A DNA stretch of 64,000 nt, from NCBI RefSeq assembly GCF_029581575.1, contig NZ_CP089975.1, positions 1,302,001-1,366,000 of the forward strand, in the 5' to 3' direction. The position numbers and the translations under genes are program-made. Position 1 is the first letter of the stretch; every line of letters starts with the position of its first letter. This DNA comes from Moraxella nasibovis (GTDB lineage Bacteria > Pseudomonadota > Gammaproteobacteria > Pseudomonadales > Moraxellaceae). Shown one piece after another: positions 34,842 to 44,412 of the stretch. The notes under the pieces were generated by a model. It had not been told where the DNA came from. It ran no database searches and saw only the letters and a program-made list of their open reading frames with translations.

Positions 34842-35546
34842 ATGAATCAAGATTTTCACAACAAAAAAGCCATCGTCCTATTTTCAGGTGGACTTGACTC
34901 CACCACTTGCCTGTACTGGGCAAAGGCAAATTTTAAAGACATCACCGCACTCAGCTTTCGCTATGGTCAGCGTCATTCTAGCGAACTCATCGCCGCCAAA
35001 AAAATCACCGAAAATCTTGGGGTGGACCATCGCATCATTGACATTGACATCGCTCAGCTGGGCGGCTCGGCACTCACCGACCACAGCATTGATGTGCCAG
35101 ACTACGATGCCAAATCTGACGCCGTACCAGTCACCTATGTGCCTGCTCGCAACACCATTTTTTTGTCTTATGCGCTTGCTGCCGCCGAAGTCATGAACGC
35201 AAATCACATCGTCATCGGCGTAAGCTCGGTGGATTTTTCAGGTTATCCTGACTGCCGACCCGACTTCATCGAAGCCTTTGAGTCGCTTGCCAATCTTGCC
35301 ACCATCGCTGGGCGTGCTGGCAACCGCCTGTCGGTCGTCGCCCCATTACAAAACCTATCAAAAGCCCAAACGCTAGAACTTGGGCTATCTTTGGGCGTGG
35401 ACTACGCAAAGACGGTGTCTTGCTATCAAGCCGATCATGACGGGCGTGCCTGCGGTGTGTGCGACAGCTGTGCCTTGCGCCGACAGGGATTTTTGGATGC
35501 AGGCATCGCCGACCCTACGCATTATCAATCACAGCCAAGCCACTAA
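34842..35546 (+). CDS. queC: 7-cyano-7-deazaguanine synthase
   Basis: ATP-dependent conversion of 7-carboxy-7-deazaguanine to preQ0 in queuosine biosynthesis. The PP-loop motif [10 protein letters not shown] starts at about residue 15, [11 protein letters not shown] near 46 and [17 protein letters not shown] near 100 are family segments. Four Cys near the end ([17 protein letters not shown]) bind zinc. The length of 234 residues is normal. The start at 34842 is preceded by a weak ribosome binding site. Confidence 0.96.
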   Translation: MNQDFHNKKAIVLFSGGLDSTTCLYWAKANFKDITALSFRYGQRHSSELIAAKKITENLGVDHRIIDIDIAQLGGSALTDHSIDVPDYDAKSDAVPVTYVPARNTIFLSYALAAAEVMNANHIVIGVSSVDFSGYPDCRPDFIEAFESLANLATIAGRAGNRLSVVAPLQNLSKAQTLELGLSLGVDYAKTVSCYQADHDGRACGVCDSCALRRQGFLDAGIADPTHYQSQPSH

Positions 35547-35623
35547 GCCTGCTTGATGAGCGCAAATCTTTAAGCCAAACTTTTGCGATAAACTGACTCA
35601 ATTTAAGCTTAAATTGAGCGTAA

Positions 35624-36088
35624 TCAGCGATTAAAATGCTTGATGAACCAGTCTAGCGCCATGTCATAGCCCAGATCGCCAAGCCCACAAATCACGCCCA
35701 CCGCCTTGTCCGAAAAATACGAATGCGTGCGGAACGGCTCACGGGCATGGACATTGGACAAATGCACTTCAATGAATGGCTTATCCGCCGCCGCCAGAGC
35801 ATCTCTGATGGCGACCGATGTGTGCGTAAAGGCAGCAGGATTGATGATGACACCATCAAAGCGGGAGTGTTCGTCCGCCAATAAGCCCAATTCGCCGATT
35901 TTATCGACGATTTCACCTTCATGATTGGACTGAAAGGCGGTCAATTTGATGTTGTGGCAAGCTGCCAACTTTGCTAGACGCCCTTCGATGTCTGTGAGCG
36001 TGGTTGCACCATAAATGTGCGGTTCTCGTTTGCCCAAAAGGTGCAGATTTGGTCCATTTATCAGCAAAATGTGCATCGATTTTTTCAT
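35624..36088 (-). CDS. aroQ: 3-dehydroquinate dehydratase, type II
   Basis: Shikimate pathway enzyme making 3-dehydroshikimate; type II enzymes are cytoplasmic dodecamers. The start [23 protein letters not shown] has the conserved NGPNLxLLGxREP loop. [13 protein letters not shown] near residue 55 and the [17 protein letters not shown] segment near 80-96 hold other active-site residues, and [11 protein letters not shown] near 107. The open frame extends to 36145, but the ATG at 36088 has AAAGG upstream and gives the family length (154 residues). Single gene. Confidence 0.95.
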   Translation of the reverse strand: MKKSMHILLINGPNLHLLGKREPHIYGATTLTDIEGRLAKLAACHNIKLTAFQSNHEGEIVDKIGELGLLADEHSRFDGVIINPAAFTHTSVAIRDALAAADKPFIEVHLSNVHAREPFRTHSYFSDKAVGVICGLGDLGYDMALDWFIKHFNR

Positions 36089-36245
36089 AACAACCTTTTT
36101 ATAAAACCTTAGCCAAATTATCAAAATCATAAAACCTACGGCCATTTTAGCAGATTTTTTGTGACAAATTTAAATAAAACAGCCGTCAAATCGCATTTTT
36201 TGTAGAGATTTTTATGGATTTTTGCAGAATCTTTATAAAAAACAC

Positions 36246-36274
36246 TTGTATTCTTAATTTATCGTTGGTATGAT
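36246..36274 (+). promoter_or_regulatory. Promoter of the cold-shock gene
   Basis: TTGTAT (36246-36251), 17 bp, TATGAT (36269-36274). Transcription from here gives a leader of about 145 nt before the start codon, typical of cold-shock mRNAs whose leader controls translation with temperature. Confidence 0.55.
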
Positions 36275-36428
36275 AATTTCAGTAGTGATTCATGGTTGTG
36301 CTTTTTTGTAACGATTTCATGCAAATGCTTTACAAAACACACCCACTGCATTTGGAATAAAGATTGTTTTTAATCTTACTATTTGGCTTGCGATGAACAT
36401 CGATTAAGCGTTTTTAAAGGAAAGAAAT

Positions 36429-36638
36429 ATGTCAGTTCGTGAACAAGGTACTGTCAAGTGGTTCAATGACTCTAAGGGTTTTGGCTTTATTCAGCGTGCG
36501 ACAGGCGAAGATGTGTTTGTGCATTTTCGTGCGATTATGGGCGAAGGCTACCGCTCTCTTAAAGAAGGTCAGGCGGTTGAGTTTGTTGTGACCGAAGGCG
36601 ACAAAGGATTGCAAGCAGAAGAAGTAACCAAGCTTTAA
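36429..36638 (+). CDS. Cold-shock protein of the CspA family
   Basis: Single cold-shock domain of 69 residues that binds single-stranded RNA and DNA as chaperone. RNP1 KGFGFIQ is at about residues 16-22 and RNP2 VFVHFRAI at about 30-37. RNP1 has the standard aromatics; RNP2 reads VFVHF. The ribosome binding site AAAGGAAAG is strong. Whether it is cold-induced cannot be told, since families include constitutive members; the long leader favours regulation. Confidence 0.95.
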   Translation: MSVREQGTVKWFNDSKGFGFIQRATGEDVFVHFRAIMGEGYRSLKEGQAVEFVVTEGDKGLQAEEVTKL

Positions 36639-36645
36639 TCATTGA

Positions 36646-36674
36646 AAAAGGTCCGCTTTTGGCGGGCTTTTTTG
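36646..36674 (+). terminator. Terminator of the cold-shock gene
   Basis: GTCCGCTTTTGGCGGGC hairpin followed by six T. Confidence 0.75.
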
Positions 36675-37015
36675 ATGGCAAAACATCGTCTTTTATCAAG
36701 CTTTTTGGCGCCCATGCTCGCCATCAAATTCCACCTTTAACACATCATTTCATTGAGCATTTTATTTAAATTTATTTAAATAAACATTTCATTTAAACTA
36801 TCATTACGCATTTTAAATCCCAACGCCAAGCCCCTAACTCACCCATCAAAATTGCAATCAAGCAGCAGTATTAAGCAGTTTTAAGCAACGCTTGGAGCAA
36901 TTAAGGTGTGATTTAAAGATATATTAATGACACAATTTAAATGGCATAATTTTGCAAATCATTGTCAGAAATTGCTATAATAGCCACAAGTAACCACAAA
37001 ACTTTTGAGAACGCC
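36675..37015. other. Gene-free AT-rich spacer before the 37016 gene
   Basis: No reading frame is convincing. TTTATTTAAA occurs twice in tandem at 36761-36780, then a related ATTTAAA-rich stretch. The right end contains the next promoter. Confidence 0.5.
36952..36981 (+). promoter_or_regulatory. Sigma70-type promoter of the 37016 gene
   Basis: TTGCAA (36952-36957), 18 bp, perfect TATAAT (36976-36981), with the start codon about 35 bp downstream. Confidence 0.6.
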
Positions 37016-37438
37016 ATGAACATCATTCAAAAATTATCCACAGGCTTATTTGCCATGACTATCTGCATGGGCGCATCCGCCGCCGACACTGCGCCAAAGC
37101 TCACCGAAAAACAAAGAGCCGCATTGGGCATTTGTAACATCGCCACCAATGGCGTATATAGCATCGCCCACATGCACCAAACCAATGTCAGCCAAAATGA
37201 CGCACGACAAGAAGTCAAAAGATTCTCAGACGCTTTGGTGAGAGACTTTGGCGACGATGAGATCACAGCACTCATCAGAGATTTCTGGCAGCAAGGACTG
37301 ACCGAGATTTATAAATTTGACATCAAGCCCACCGATGAGCAAAAAATAGCTTTCGCCGAATCGGCAGCTTATGAAGCGTACACCGTTTGCCTTGATGGCA
37401 TCTTAGATGATGCTGATAAAGCGGCATTTATCCGATAA
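37016..37438 (+). CDS. Exported hypothetical protein
   Basis: A 140-residue protein of unrecognised family. The ATG at 37016 gives the signal peptide MNIIQKLSTGLFAMTICMG with a probable ASA-A cleavage site, so the mature part of about 115 residues is periplasmic or secreted. It is predicted mostly helical, with two Cys (in LGICNIA and YTVCLDG) that may form a disulfide. A frame upstream to 36962 exists but runs over the promoter. rhlB follows after 47 bp without a terminator. Confidence 0.7.
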   Translation: MNIIQKLSTGLFAMTICMGASAADTAPKLTEKQRAALGICNIATNGVYSIAHMHQTNVSQNDARQEVKRFSDALVRDFGDDEITALIRDFWQQGLTEIYKFDIKPTDEQKIAFAESAAYEAYTVCLDGILDDADKAAFIR

Positions 37439-37485
37439 TTTTACCGTCAATCACGACATTTACCCCACTATTTTAAGGATGCGTT

Positions 37486-38748
37486 TTGGACTCAAACACT
37501 CAGCCAACCCAAAAAAGCAGCACTTTTGAACATTTCAGCGACTTGCCTTTATCCGAGCAGACCGCCAAGGCGGTGCGTGCGCTGAACTTTGAAAAACTGA
37601 CCCCCATTCAGGCGCAGATTTTGCCACATACTTTGGCAAATCAAGACGCCATCGGTCAGGCGCAGACAGGCACGGGCAAGACAGCGACTTTTTTGATTAC
37701 CATCATTGAGTCTCTATTGAAGCGTCCTTTTGCCGATGACGAACAGCGATTTTTGGGTGAGCCTCGTGCGCTGATTTTAGCACCGACTCGTGAGCTGGCT
37801 CAGCAGATTTTTGCTGACTGTCGTGAGCTGACTCGCTTTGGCAATCTGTACAATCTTTGCATCACTGGTGGCGCTGACTTTGACAAACAAGCCAAGCAAC
37901 TAGAACGCCGACCGCTGGACATTTTGATCGGTACACCAGGGCGCATCATTGACTGGGTAAATAAGGGCGTGCTGTTTTTGGATCGTGTGGAAGTGTTCGT
38001 GCTTGATGAAGCAGACCGCATGTTGGACATGGGCTTTATCCCTGATATTAAGCGTATCGTGCGCCATATGCCCGCCAATACGCACCGTCAAAGCCTGCTG
38101 TTTTCAGCGACTTTCAACACCGATGTGATGAATCTGGCGTATCGCTGGCTGCACAATCCGACCTTTGTGGAAATCGCCCCAGAGAGCAAGACCAATAAAG
38201 CCATCGAGCAGCGGTTTTATCTTTTGACAGAGCGTGAAAAGATGGCGGCACTCAGAGAGATTTTGTCAGGCGATGAAGTCAAAAAAACCATCGTTTTTGC
38301 CAATCGCAAAGACCAAGTCAAGCGTCTGTATGACAATCTACGCCGTCAGTTTGAAGTTACCATGCTCTCAGGCGATGTCGCCCAACAAAAGCGTGAGCGG
38401 TATTTACAGCGTTTTAAAGATGGCGAGGTGAATATTTTGGTGGCGACAGATGTGGCGGGGCGTGGCATTCATGTTGATGATGTGACGCATGTGGTGAATT
38501 TCACCCTGCCAGAGATTCCTGATGACTATGTGCATCGCATTGGGCGCACTGGGCGAGCAGGTCATACTGGCGTATCCATCAGTTTTGTCAGCGAAAATGA
38601 TGCCTTTAATCTGCCAGCCCTTGAAAAGCACATCGACATGAAATTCAAACTTAGCCAATTTGACTTTGCCAAGTCTGAAAGTATTGCAGAACAATCATCA
38701 AACCAAACCGACCAGTCGGATTTTAATGAAAATTCGGCGAGCGACTGA
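37486..38748 (+). CDS. rhlB: DEAD-box ATP-dependent RNA helicase, RhlB-like
   Basis: RNA helicase of 420 residues. Motif Q and motif I AQTGTGKT near residue 60, APTRELAQQI (Ia), DEAD as VLDEADRM near 175, SAT near 210, and motif VI HRIGRTGRAG near 360 are all present. The region after motif VI, with NLPALEKHI, resembles E. coli RhlB, a partner of the RNase E degradosome, although the tail is short, Gln/Ser/Asp-rich and lacks RhlB's basic end. The start codon is TTG at 37486 with AAGGAT upstream. The TGA overlaps the hemW ATG, so the two are coupled. Confidence 0.85.
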   Translation: MDSNTQPTQKSSTFEHFSDLPLSEQTAKAVRALNFEKLTPIQAQILPHTLANQDAIGQAQTGTGKTATFLITIIESLLKRPFADDEQRFLGEPRALILAPTRELAQQIFADCRELTRFGNLYNLCITGGADFDKQAKQLERRPLDILIGTPGRIIDWVNKGVLFLDRVEVFVLDEADRMLDMGFIPDIKRIVRHMPANTHRQSLLFSATFNTDVMNLAYRWLHNPTFVEIAPESKTNKAIEQRFYLLTEREKMAALREILSGDEVKKTIVFANRKDQVKRLYDNLRRQFEVTMLSGDVAQQKRERYLQRFKDGEVNILVATDVAGRGIHVDDVTHVVNFTLPEIPDDYVHRIGRTGRAGHTGVSISFVSENDAFNLPALEKHIDMKFKLSQFDFAKSESIAEQSSNQTDQSDFNENSASD

Positions 38749-39962
38749 TGAATCCTTTATTGGAATTAGATCCTGCCAAAGTGCCATTGTCGCTGTACAT
38801 TCATGTGCCTTGGTGCGTCAAAAAATGCCCTTATTGCGATTTTAATTCGCACGCCTTGCCAAATGCCAATCAGGGAGCAGATGATGGGATGCTCACTGCA
38901 CCCTTTGCCCAGTATGTTGATGCACTCATCGCTGATGCCAAAAGTCAGCAGTCTTTTGTGCAGGGGCGAGTCATTGGCTCGGTGTTCATCGGTGGGGGTA
39001 CACCATCGCTGTTGCCTGTGGCGGAGTTTCGCCGTCTGTTTGCGGCGTTGCGAGATATTTATGAATTTAGCGATGACTGTGAAATTACCCTTGAAGCCAA
39101 TCCAGGTACGGTGGAGCATGCGCCATTTGCCGAATATTTACAAATAGGCATCAATCGCTTATCCATTGGCGTGCAGACCTTTGATAAGCAAGCCTTAAAA
39201 GTGTTGGGGCGCATTCATGATCCCATGCAGGCGGTCAATGCCATCACACAGGCGAAAAAAGCAGGCTTTTTGCGTGTGAATGTGGATTTGATGCATGGCT
39301 TACCCAATCAGACTGCCCAACTTGCCGTCAAAGATTTGCAAATGGCGATTGACGCTGGGGCGACGCACATTTCTTGGTATCAGCTGACCATTGAGCCTAA
39401 TACCGCTTTTTATCGCACGCCGCCAGATTTGCCTAATGATGAGACGCTGGACGCCATTGAAGATGATGGGCGAGCGTTGCTTAAAAGCCATGGTTTTGAT
39501 AATTATGAGGTGTCGGCGTGGGCTGGCAGTCAGGACGCACCATGTCGGCACAATCTCAACTATTGGCAATTTGGCGATTATTTGGCGATTGGGGCTGGGG
39601 CTCATGGCAAGGTTACTTTGCGTCATCATGCCGACTTTGCCGATGGCATTTATCGTTTTTACAAATCTCGCCTACCCAAAGATTATCTGAATTTTTCGCC
39701 ATCATCCGCACCTAAGATGGTGAGTTTTGAGCCGATTGATGAAGAAAGTCTGCCTTTTGAATTTATGATGAATGCCCTAAGATTGCGACATGGGGCGACC
39801 ACGCAGATGTTTGAAGAGCGGACGGGGCTGTTGGTCAGCAGTATTGATAATGAACTGTTGCCATTACAGCACGAAGGCTTTATGGTACATGATGCCACGC
39901 TACTTAGCCCCACCGAAATGGGTTTTCGTTATGTCAATCATCTGGTGCGTCAGTTTTTGTAA
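38748..39962 (+). CDS. hemW: Radical SAM heme chaperone HemW
   Basis: Cytoplasmic radical-SAM protein formerly called coproporphyrinogen III oxidase-like; it binds heme and delivers it to respiratory proteins. The cluster motif is CVKKCPYCDF (C-x3-C-x2-C) near residues 23-32, followed by FIGGGTPSLL, ITLEANPGTVE and INRLSIGVQTF. The N-terminal HVPWCVKKCPYC has the HemW pattern instead of the additional HemN cysteine. The C-terminal HemN-type domain ends RYVNHLVRQFL. It starts within the rhlB stop codon. Confidence 0.92.
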   Translation: MNPLLELDPAKVPLSLYIHVPWCVKKCPYCDFNSHALPNANQGADDGMLTAPFAQYVDALIADAKSQQSFVQGRVIGSVFIGGGTPSLLPVAEFRRLFAALRDIYEFSDDCEITLEANPGTVEHAPFAEYLQIGINRLSIGVQTFDKQALKVLGRIHDPMQAVNAITQAKKAGFLRVNVDLMHGLPNQTAQLAVKDLQMAIDAGATHISWYQLTIEPNTAFYRTPPDLPNDETLDAIEDDGRALLKSHGFDNYEVSAWAGSQDAPCRHNLNYWQFGDYLAIGAGAHGKVTLRHHADFADGIYRFYKSRLPKDYLNFSPSSAPKMVSFEPIDEESLPFEFMMNALRLRHGATTQMFEERTGLLVSSIDNELLPLQHEGFMVHDATLLSPTEMGFRYVNHLVRQFL

Positions 39963-40022
39963 GGCCTCTTAAAGATTGACAAGACAGATGGGTGATCTTA
40001 TAGGACCGATAAGCTGGCAAAT

Positions 40023-40051
40023 AAAAATGCCGAAATGTTCAATTTCGGCAT
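40023..40051 (-). terminator. Terminator of the entericidin-like gene
   Basis: ATGCCGAAA and TTTCGGCAT stem with TGTTCAA loop; the minus strand continues TTTTTA. Confidence 0.75.
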
Positions 40052-40101
40052 GGGTGGCAAGTCGATTGGTATGGTTCAACTTGCCAGATGTAGATTTGTG
40101 A

Positions 40102-40248
40102 TTACTGCTTGATTTTTTTCTCAACTTTTTGAGCGCCGTCAGTCACAGCATCGCCCGCTTTAGAGACATCTTTACCAAATCCTTTAACGGTATTGCAGCC
40201 AGTCAAAACAAAAGCAGCGGCAGTGACAGCGATAAGTAGTTTTTTCAT
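40102..40248 (-). CDS. Entericidin-like small lipoprotein
   Basis: A 48-residue precursor: MKKLLIAVTAAAFVLTGC is a lipoprotein signal with lipobox LTGC, followed by NTVKGFGKDVSKAGDAVTDG and a lysine-rich end. This closely follows the entericidin A/B pattern (CNTVxGxGKDVxxxGxxIxxxA). In E. coli ecnA and ecnB form an antidote/toxin lipoprotein pair; here only one gene is visible, and single entericidin-like genes are common. The frame extends upstream, but the ATG at 40248 follows AAGGAAATCGTC. Confidence 0.85.
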   Translation of the reverse strand: MKKLLIAVTAAAFVLTGCNTVKGFGKDVSKAGDAVTDGAQKVEKKIKQ

Positions 40249-40479
40249 GACGATTTCCTTAGTCAAATTAGTCAATAAAAAGTGAAAATCAGGTGAAATC
40301 AGATGAATAGCCCCATGACTTACGCTTTTCATCTTACTCAAATTCATCAGTCTTTTGTGTAGCAAAATGTAAATTTAAGTGACAAAATGTAACTGATGGA
40401 TTCATCGCTTTTTTTATGTCATGAAATCAAATCTTTAACTTTTATTGACGACTTTAACTCAATCAACCAAGTACAAATT

Positions 40480-41010
40480 ATGCCAACCATTCACATCATT
40501 CTTTTTTCTCCAAAAATCCCCAATAATACGGGCAATGTCATTCGTCTTTGTGCCAATACAGGGGCGAAGCTCCATTTGATTAAACCGCTTGCCTTTGAGC
40601 TTGACGACACCAAGTTAAAGCGTGCAGGGCTAGATTATCATGAATATGCACAGATGCAGGTGCATGAAGATTGGCAGGCGTGTCGTCAGGCATTGGCGGA
40701 TTTGGGGGTGGCGCAAGTGGTGGCATTGACGACCAAGTTTAGCCATTCCTTTTATGAGCATGAATTTGATCATAGCAATGGCAGTGGTATTGCTATGGTC
40801 TTTGGCTCTGAAACAGACGGTTTGCCTAGTGAGGTGCGTGATGATATTGGTCAGGATAATTGGCTAAGATTGCCCATGTTGCCACAGTCTCGCAGTCTAA
40901 ATCTTGCCAATTCTGTGTCCATTTGTCTGTATGAATTGTGGCGGCAGATGGGCTTTGTAGGCGATGTGGGCGAAAGCGTCGGCTATCATAGGCTTAGCAG
41001 TCGCCCTTAG
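40480..41010 (+). CDS. trmL: tRNA (cytidine(34)-2'-O)-methyltransferase TrmL
   Basis: SPOUT-class methyltransferase that methylates the wobble nucleotide 34 ribose of tRNA-Leu isoacceptors. The 176-residue protein has PNNTGNVIRLCANTG near residue 13, MVFGSETDGLPSEV near 107 and the C-terminal RSLNLANSVSICLYELWRQ of the knotted cofactor site. The ATG at 40480 gives family length; upstream in-frame codons run to 40396. A target, tRNA-Leu(UAA), is encoded at 27150. Confidence 0.92.
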   Translation: MPTIHIILFSPKIPNNTGNVIRLCANTGAKLHLIKPLAFELDDTKLKRAGLDYHEYAQMQVHEDWQACRQALADLGVAQVVALTTKFSHSFYEHEFDHSNGSGIAMVFGSETDGLPSEVRDDIGQDNWLRLPMLPQSRSLNLANSVSICLYELWRQMGFVGDVGESVGYHRLSSRP

Positions 41011-41014
41011 TGCA

Positions 41015-42391
41015 TCAATACCAGATTTTATCAGGATTCATGATGTTGTTTGGGTCGATGGCGTGCTTGATGGCTTTCATGACTCCGATCGCCTGTTCGC
41101 CATGCTCATCGTTCATGTAGGCACGCTTACCCTGCCCCACCCCATGCTCGCCTGTGCAAGTGCCTTCCATCGCAATCGCGCGCTTGGCCAAACGAGCCAA
41201 AATCCCTTTGGTCTTGGTGATGTCCTCTGGATTATTTTTATCCAGCAATAGCAGCACATGAAAATTACCATCGCCCACATGACCGACCACAGGACCTATC
41301 ATTCCTTCCGCCTCAATGTCTGCCACCGTCTGGCTTACGCACTCCGCCAGACGAGAAATCGGCACACAAGCGTCCGTGGACAAGCTTTCATAGTCAGGCT
41401 TTAACGCCCTAGAGGCATGGTAGGCGTTATGGCGAGCCGTCCACAGCTTTTTACGCTCGCCCTCATCACTGCTGTATTTAAAATCAACCCCACCAAATTC
41501 ACTGATGATACTCTGGAAAATCTCCGCCTGCTCCGCCACACCATTTTCCGTGCCGTGAAACTCCACAAATAAAGTCGGCTTTTCTGGCAAAGAAAGCTTT
41601 GAATAGGCATTACACGCTTTGACTTGCACCGCATCCAACAGCTCCAAACGAGCCACCGGCAAGCCATACTGCACCGTCAGCATCACCGCCTGACACGCCG
41701 CATCAATATCATCGAAATGACACACGCCGCTGCTGACACACTCAGGCTGCCCAAACAGCTTGACAGTGATTTCGGTGATAATCCCAAGCGTACCTTCCGA
41801 GCCAATCATCAGGCGAGTCAAATCATAGCCTGCCGATGACTTCTTAGCACGAGAGCCTGTCTTGATGATTTCGCCATTTGGCAACACCACCTCCAAACTC
41901 AGCACCACATCCTTCATCGTGCCGTATTTTACCGCATTCGTACCTGACGCACGAGTGGCGGTCATACCACCAAAACTGGCGTTCGCCCCTGGGTCAATCG
42001 GGAAAAATAATCCTGTATGGCGAAGCGCCTCATTAAGCTGCTCACGAGTCACGCCTGCCTGCACTGTTGCGGTCAAATCCTCCGCATCGATACGCACCAC
42101 TTCATTCATCTGCGACATATCAATGCACAAACCACCCTGCGGCGCATTGAGCTGACCTTCCAGCGATGACCCAACACCAAAAGCAATGACAGGCATCTTG
42201 TGGGCGTTGCAGATTTTTACCGCCTCGCTGATTTGCTGTTTGTCCGTTGCCATCAGCACGGCATCAGGTGGCTCTGGTGCAAGCCAGCTCATCGTATGGG
42301 CGTGCTGAGTACGCATGGTCAAATTGGTACTCAAAGCCTTGCCAAATTTGGCTTTTAATTCGTCAATCGCAGTTGAAAAACGTTCAGTCAT
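41015..42391 (-). CDS. FAD-linked D-2-hydroxyacid (D-lactate type) dehydrogenase
   Basis: Flavoprotein of the GlcD/D-lactate dehydrogenase (cytochrome) type, 458 residues. The PCMH-type FAD domain has GVGSSLEGQLNAPQGGLCIDM near residue 70 and the loop PGANASFGGMTATRASGTNAVKYG near 135. The FAD-oxidase C-terminal domain has GHVGDGNFHVLLLLD near 385 and ends CTGEHGVGQGKRAYM with the conserved GEHGxGxxK. These enzymes pass electrons to quinone or cytochrome. D-lactate is the likeliest substrate but glycolate is not excluded. The ATG at 42391 follows AAGGAT; it ends four bases from trmL, converging. Confidence 0.88.
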   Translation of the reverse strand: MTERFSTAIDELKAKFGKALSTNLTMRTQHAHTMSWLAPEPPDAVLMATDKQQISEAVKICNAHKMPVIAFGVGSSLEGQLNAPQGGLCIDMSQMNEVVRIDAEDLTATVQAGVTREQLNEALRHTGLFFPIDPGANASFGGMTATRASGTNAVKYGTMKDVVLSLEVVLPNGEIIKTGSRAKKSSAGYDLTRLMIGSEGTLGIITEITVKLFGQPECVSSGVCHFDDIDAACQAVMLTVQYGLPVARLELLDAVQVKACNAYSKLSLPEKPTLFVEFHGTENGVAEQAEIFQSIISEFGGVDFKYSSDEGERKKLWTARHNAYHASRALKPDYESLSTDACVPISRLAECVSQTVADIEAEGMIGPVVGHVGDGNFHVLLLLDKNNPEDITKTKGILARLAKRAIAMEGTCTGEHGVGQGKRAYMNDEHGEQAIGVMKAIKHAIDPNNIMNPDKIWY

Positions 42392-42519
42392 GGGATTTAT
42401 CCTTAAAAATAACATGCTTTATTATAACATAATTCATACACTTTGGATAAAGACAAAATTATCTCTTAGGGGTATTTTGCAGGGTATTTTTTTGTATATT
42501 ACATCATACACCCGCCCCA

Positions 42520-42548
42520 TTGACAATTCCCCATACTCATTTTACAAT
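42520..42548 (+). promoter_or_regulatory. Strong sigma70 promoter of the RavA/ViaA-like unit
   Basis: Consensus TTGACA (42520-42525), an optimal 17-bp spacer and TACAAT (42543-42548), 35 bp before the ATG of the ATPase gene. It is among the best promoters in the window. Confidence 0.75.
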
Positions 42549-42582
42549 CCCGACAATCATTCATATTTTTTAGGACAATCCA

Positions 42583-44406
42583 ATGAAAGCCAAACTCACT
42601 CATCTACAACACGCCCTATCACAAGGAATGATCGGTCGTGAAGAAGTCATCAAATCCGCCCTACTGGCATTGGTCGCAGGCGAACATATCGTACTGGTCG
42701 GTCCACCCGGTACAGGCAAAAGTATGGTGGCAAGACGAATGGCGGACGCATTATCAGGGGGTAAAAATACTTATTTTGAGTATCTTTTGACCAAATTTTC
42801 TACGCCTGAAGAGCTGTTTGGTGCGTTATCCATCAGCGAACTCAAACAAGACCGCTTTGTACGAAAAACGGACGGTTTTTTGCCGACCGCCCAAGTTGCC
42901 TTTTTGGACGAAATTTTTAAGGCAAGCTCATCTATTCTCAATGCTCTTTTGACAATCCTAAACGAACGCAAATTTCACAATGGCACAACCGTGACAGAAG
43001 TGCCATTACAATCGCTCATTTCTGCATCCAACGAATTGCCAAACGGTCAAAGCGAACTGTCTGCCCTATACGACCGTTTTTTGATTCGCCGATTGGTGGA
43101 TTATGTGGGCGATGATGAGTTGTTTAAGTTTTTTGACTTGAGCGATTATACACCACCGACCGATGAGCAAAAATTAACGCCACAAGAATTGCACGACATT
43201 CGCACCCAAGCCAAATCCGTTACCGTACCGAGCGAAATCCAAACGGCATTAAAAAACATCTGGCAAGCACACAATGCTCTATTTAAAGAAGATGACGAAG
43301 AATTTTTATCCGATCGCAAATTTTATAAAGTCGTCAATTTATTAAAAATCTCTGCCCACACCAATCAAAGAACGGAAGTGGATTATTCCGATGTGCTGTT
43401 ATTAAAAGATTGTTTATGGAATAATTATTCGGACGATAAAATTGCCAAAGTGCGAGATCTAATCGTTCAGGAAGTGAAAAAATCAGGTGGTCTGGCAATA
43501 AGTGCTAGTCCAGTCGGCACAATTATTAAAAACATCAAAGGTGCTGGAACAATTAATGACCCATTTTTAATAGAAAGTGCAGGACATCTTTCCATTTTAA
43601 TTCGAGCAGATGTGGCTCAAAAGGGCTATTATTTTTTACAAACCGCAGATATTGACATGAGCAGTGCTGATATATGGTCGCCTATCCCTATTTTTAAGGG
43701 GCATTATCATGGTAATGGCTATCATATTAAATTTAAAAAATCGTCTACTCGTTTGTTTAGTGATATTGAAAATAGCACCATTGAACAAATGGAAGTAACA
43801 GGATTATTGTTGGCAGATAATGTCAAAGATTCTGTTATTAGAAATTGTAAATTCAATATTGATTTTGATTGGACTCAAATTGATATTAAAAATATGGGTT
43901 TAATTGAATTTTCTGAAAACTCGAAAATTGAAAAACTCATTCTTGCAGGTGATATAAAGTGTAATGATTTGCAAAATGAAATGTATAGCTTCGGTATTGT
44001 GAATCAAACCAACAAACAATCCGTGATTTCGGATTGCATCACCCAAATTACTACTGTTGGCAAAAATACTGAAGAAATTAGCATACTAATTACCAAAGAC
44101 TTAGCAGATAGTTCTTGTTTAGAAAACAACATCAATACTAACCCACATTCCAGTCATACAAGCGATCCAACAAGCATTCATGGAATGAATGTTTCTCCAA
44201 ATTTATTAGGCAAATCTTATTATGCCAATGCATTACAATATGATTTTGATGACATTTGGGAATGGGGCGATAAAAAAGGTATTCTCTTACAAAAAGACAA
44301 AGCTAAATTTACCTTTACTATGTCAAAACACAATAATTCCAATATCGCAACCACTACCTTAACACCATTGGAACAACAATTAAAAGACAACATTTGGTTG
44401 TGGTAG
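42583..44406 (+). CDS. RavA-like MoxR AAA+ ATPase with a GLUG/beta-helix-like C-terminal domain
   Basis: A 607-residue protein. Residues 1-300 align along their length with the E. coli RavA core as I know it: Walker A GPPGTGKS (40-47), EYLLTKFSTPEELFG (67-80), Walker B FLDE (107-110), sensor SASNELP (147-153), and LSDRKFYKVVNLLKISA and VLLLKDCLW (271-279). RavA then has a LARA domain that binds lysine decarboxylase. Here residues about 318-400 instead read GAGTINDPFLIESAGHL, YFLQTADIDMS and WSPI..F.G.Y.GNGY, like GLUG/adhesin repeats; the rest is Asn/Ile/Ser-rich and poorly defined. The 3' half is markedly AT-richer. It is followed six bases later by the VWA gene. Chaperone-like role inferred; targets unknown. 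Confidence 0.75.
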   Translation: MKAKLTHLQHALSQGMIGREEVIKSALLALVAGEHIVLVGPPGTGKSMVARRMADALSGGKNTYFEYLLTKFSTPEELFGALSISELKQDRFVRKTDGFLPTAQVAFLDEIFKASSSILNALLTILNERKFHNGTTVTEVPLQSLISASNELPNGQSELSALYDRFLIRRLVDYVGDDELFKFFDLSDYTPPTDEQKLTPQELHDIRTQAKSVTVPSEIQTALKNIWQAHNALFKEDDEEFLSDRKFYKVVNLLKISAHTNQRTEVDYSDVLLLKDCLWNNYSDDKIAKVRDLIVQEVKKSGGLAISASPVGTIIKNIKGAGTINDPFLIESAGHLSILIRADVAQKGYYFLQTADIDMSSADIWSPIPIFKGHYHGNGYHIKFKKSSTRLFSDIENSTIEQMEVTGLLLADNVKDSVIRNCKFNIDFDWTQIDIKNMGLIEFSENSKIEKLILAGDIKCNDLQNEMYSFGIVNQTNKQSVISDCITQITTVGKNTEEISILITKDLADSSCLENNINTNPHSSHTSDPTSIHGMNVSPNLLGKSYYANALQYDFDDIWEWGDKKGILLQKDKAKFTFTMSKHNNSNIATTTLTPLEQQLKDNIWLW

Positions 44407-44412
44407 AGTATT

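Noticed and set aside
40102-40365. Longer 87-codon reading of the entericidin-like gene
   Set aside because: The extra 39 residues precede a perfect lipoprotein signal and lie upstream of the ribosome binding site.
42583-43500. Methanol-dehydrogenase-type MoxR function for the ATPase
   Set aside because: The core motifs fit the RavA branch and the partner is ViaA-like; no dehydrogenase genes are nearby.
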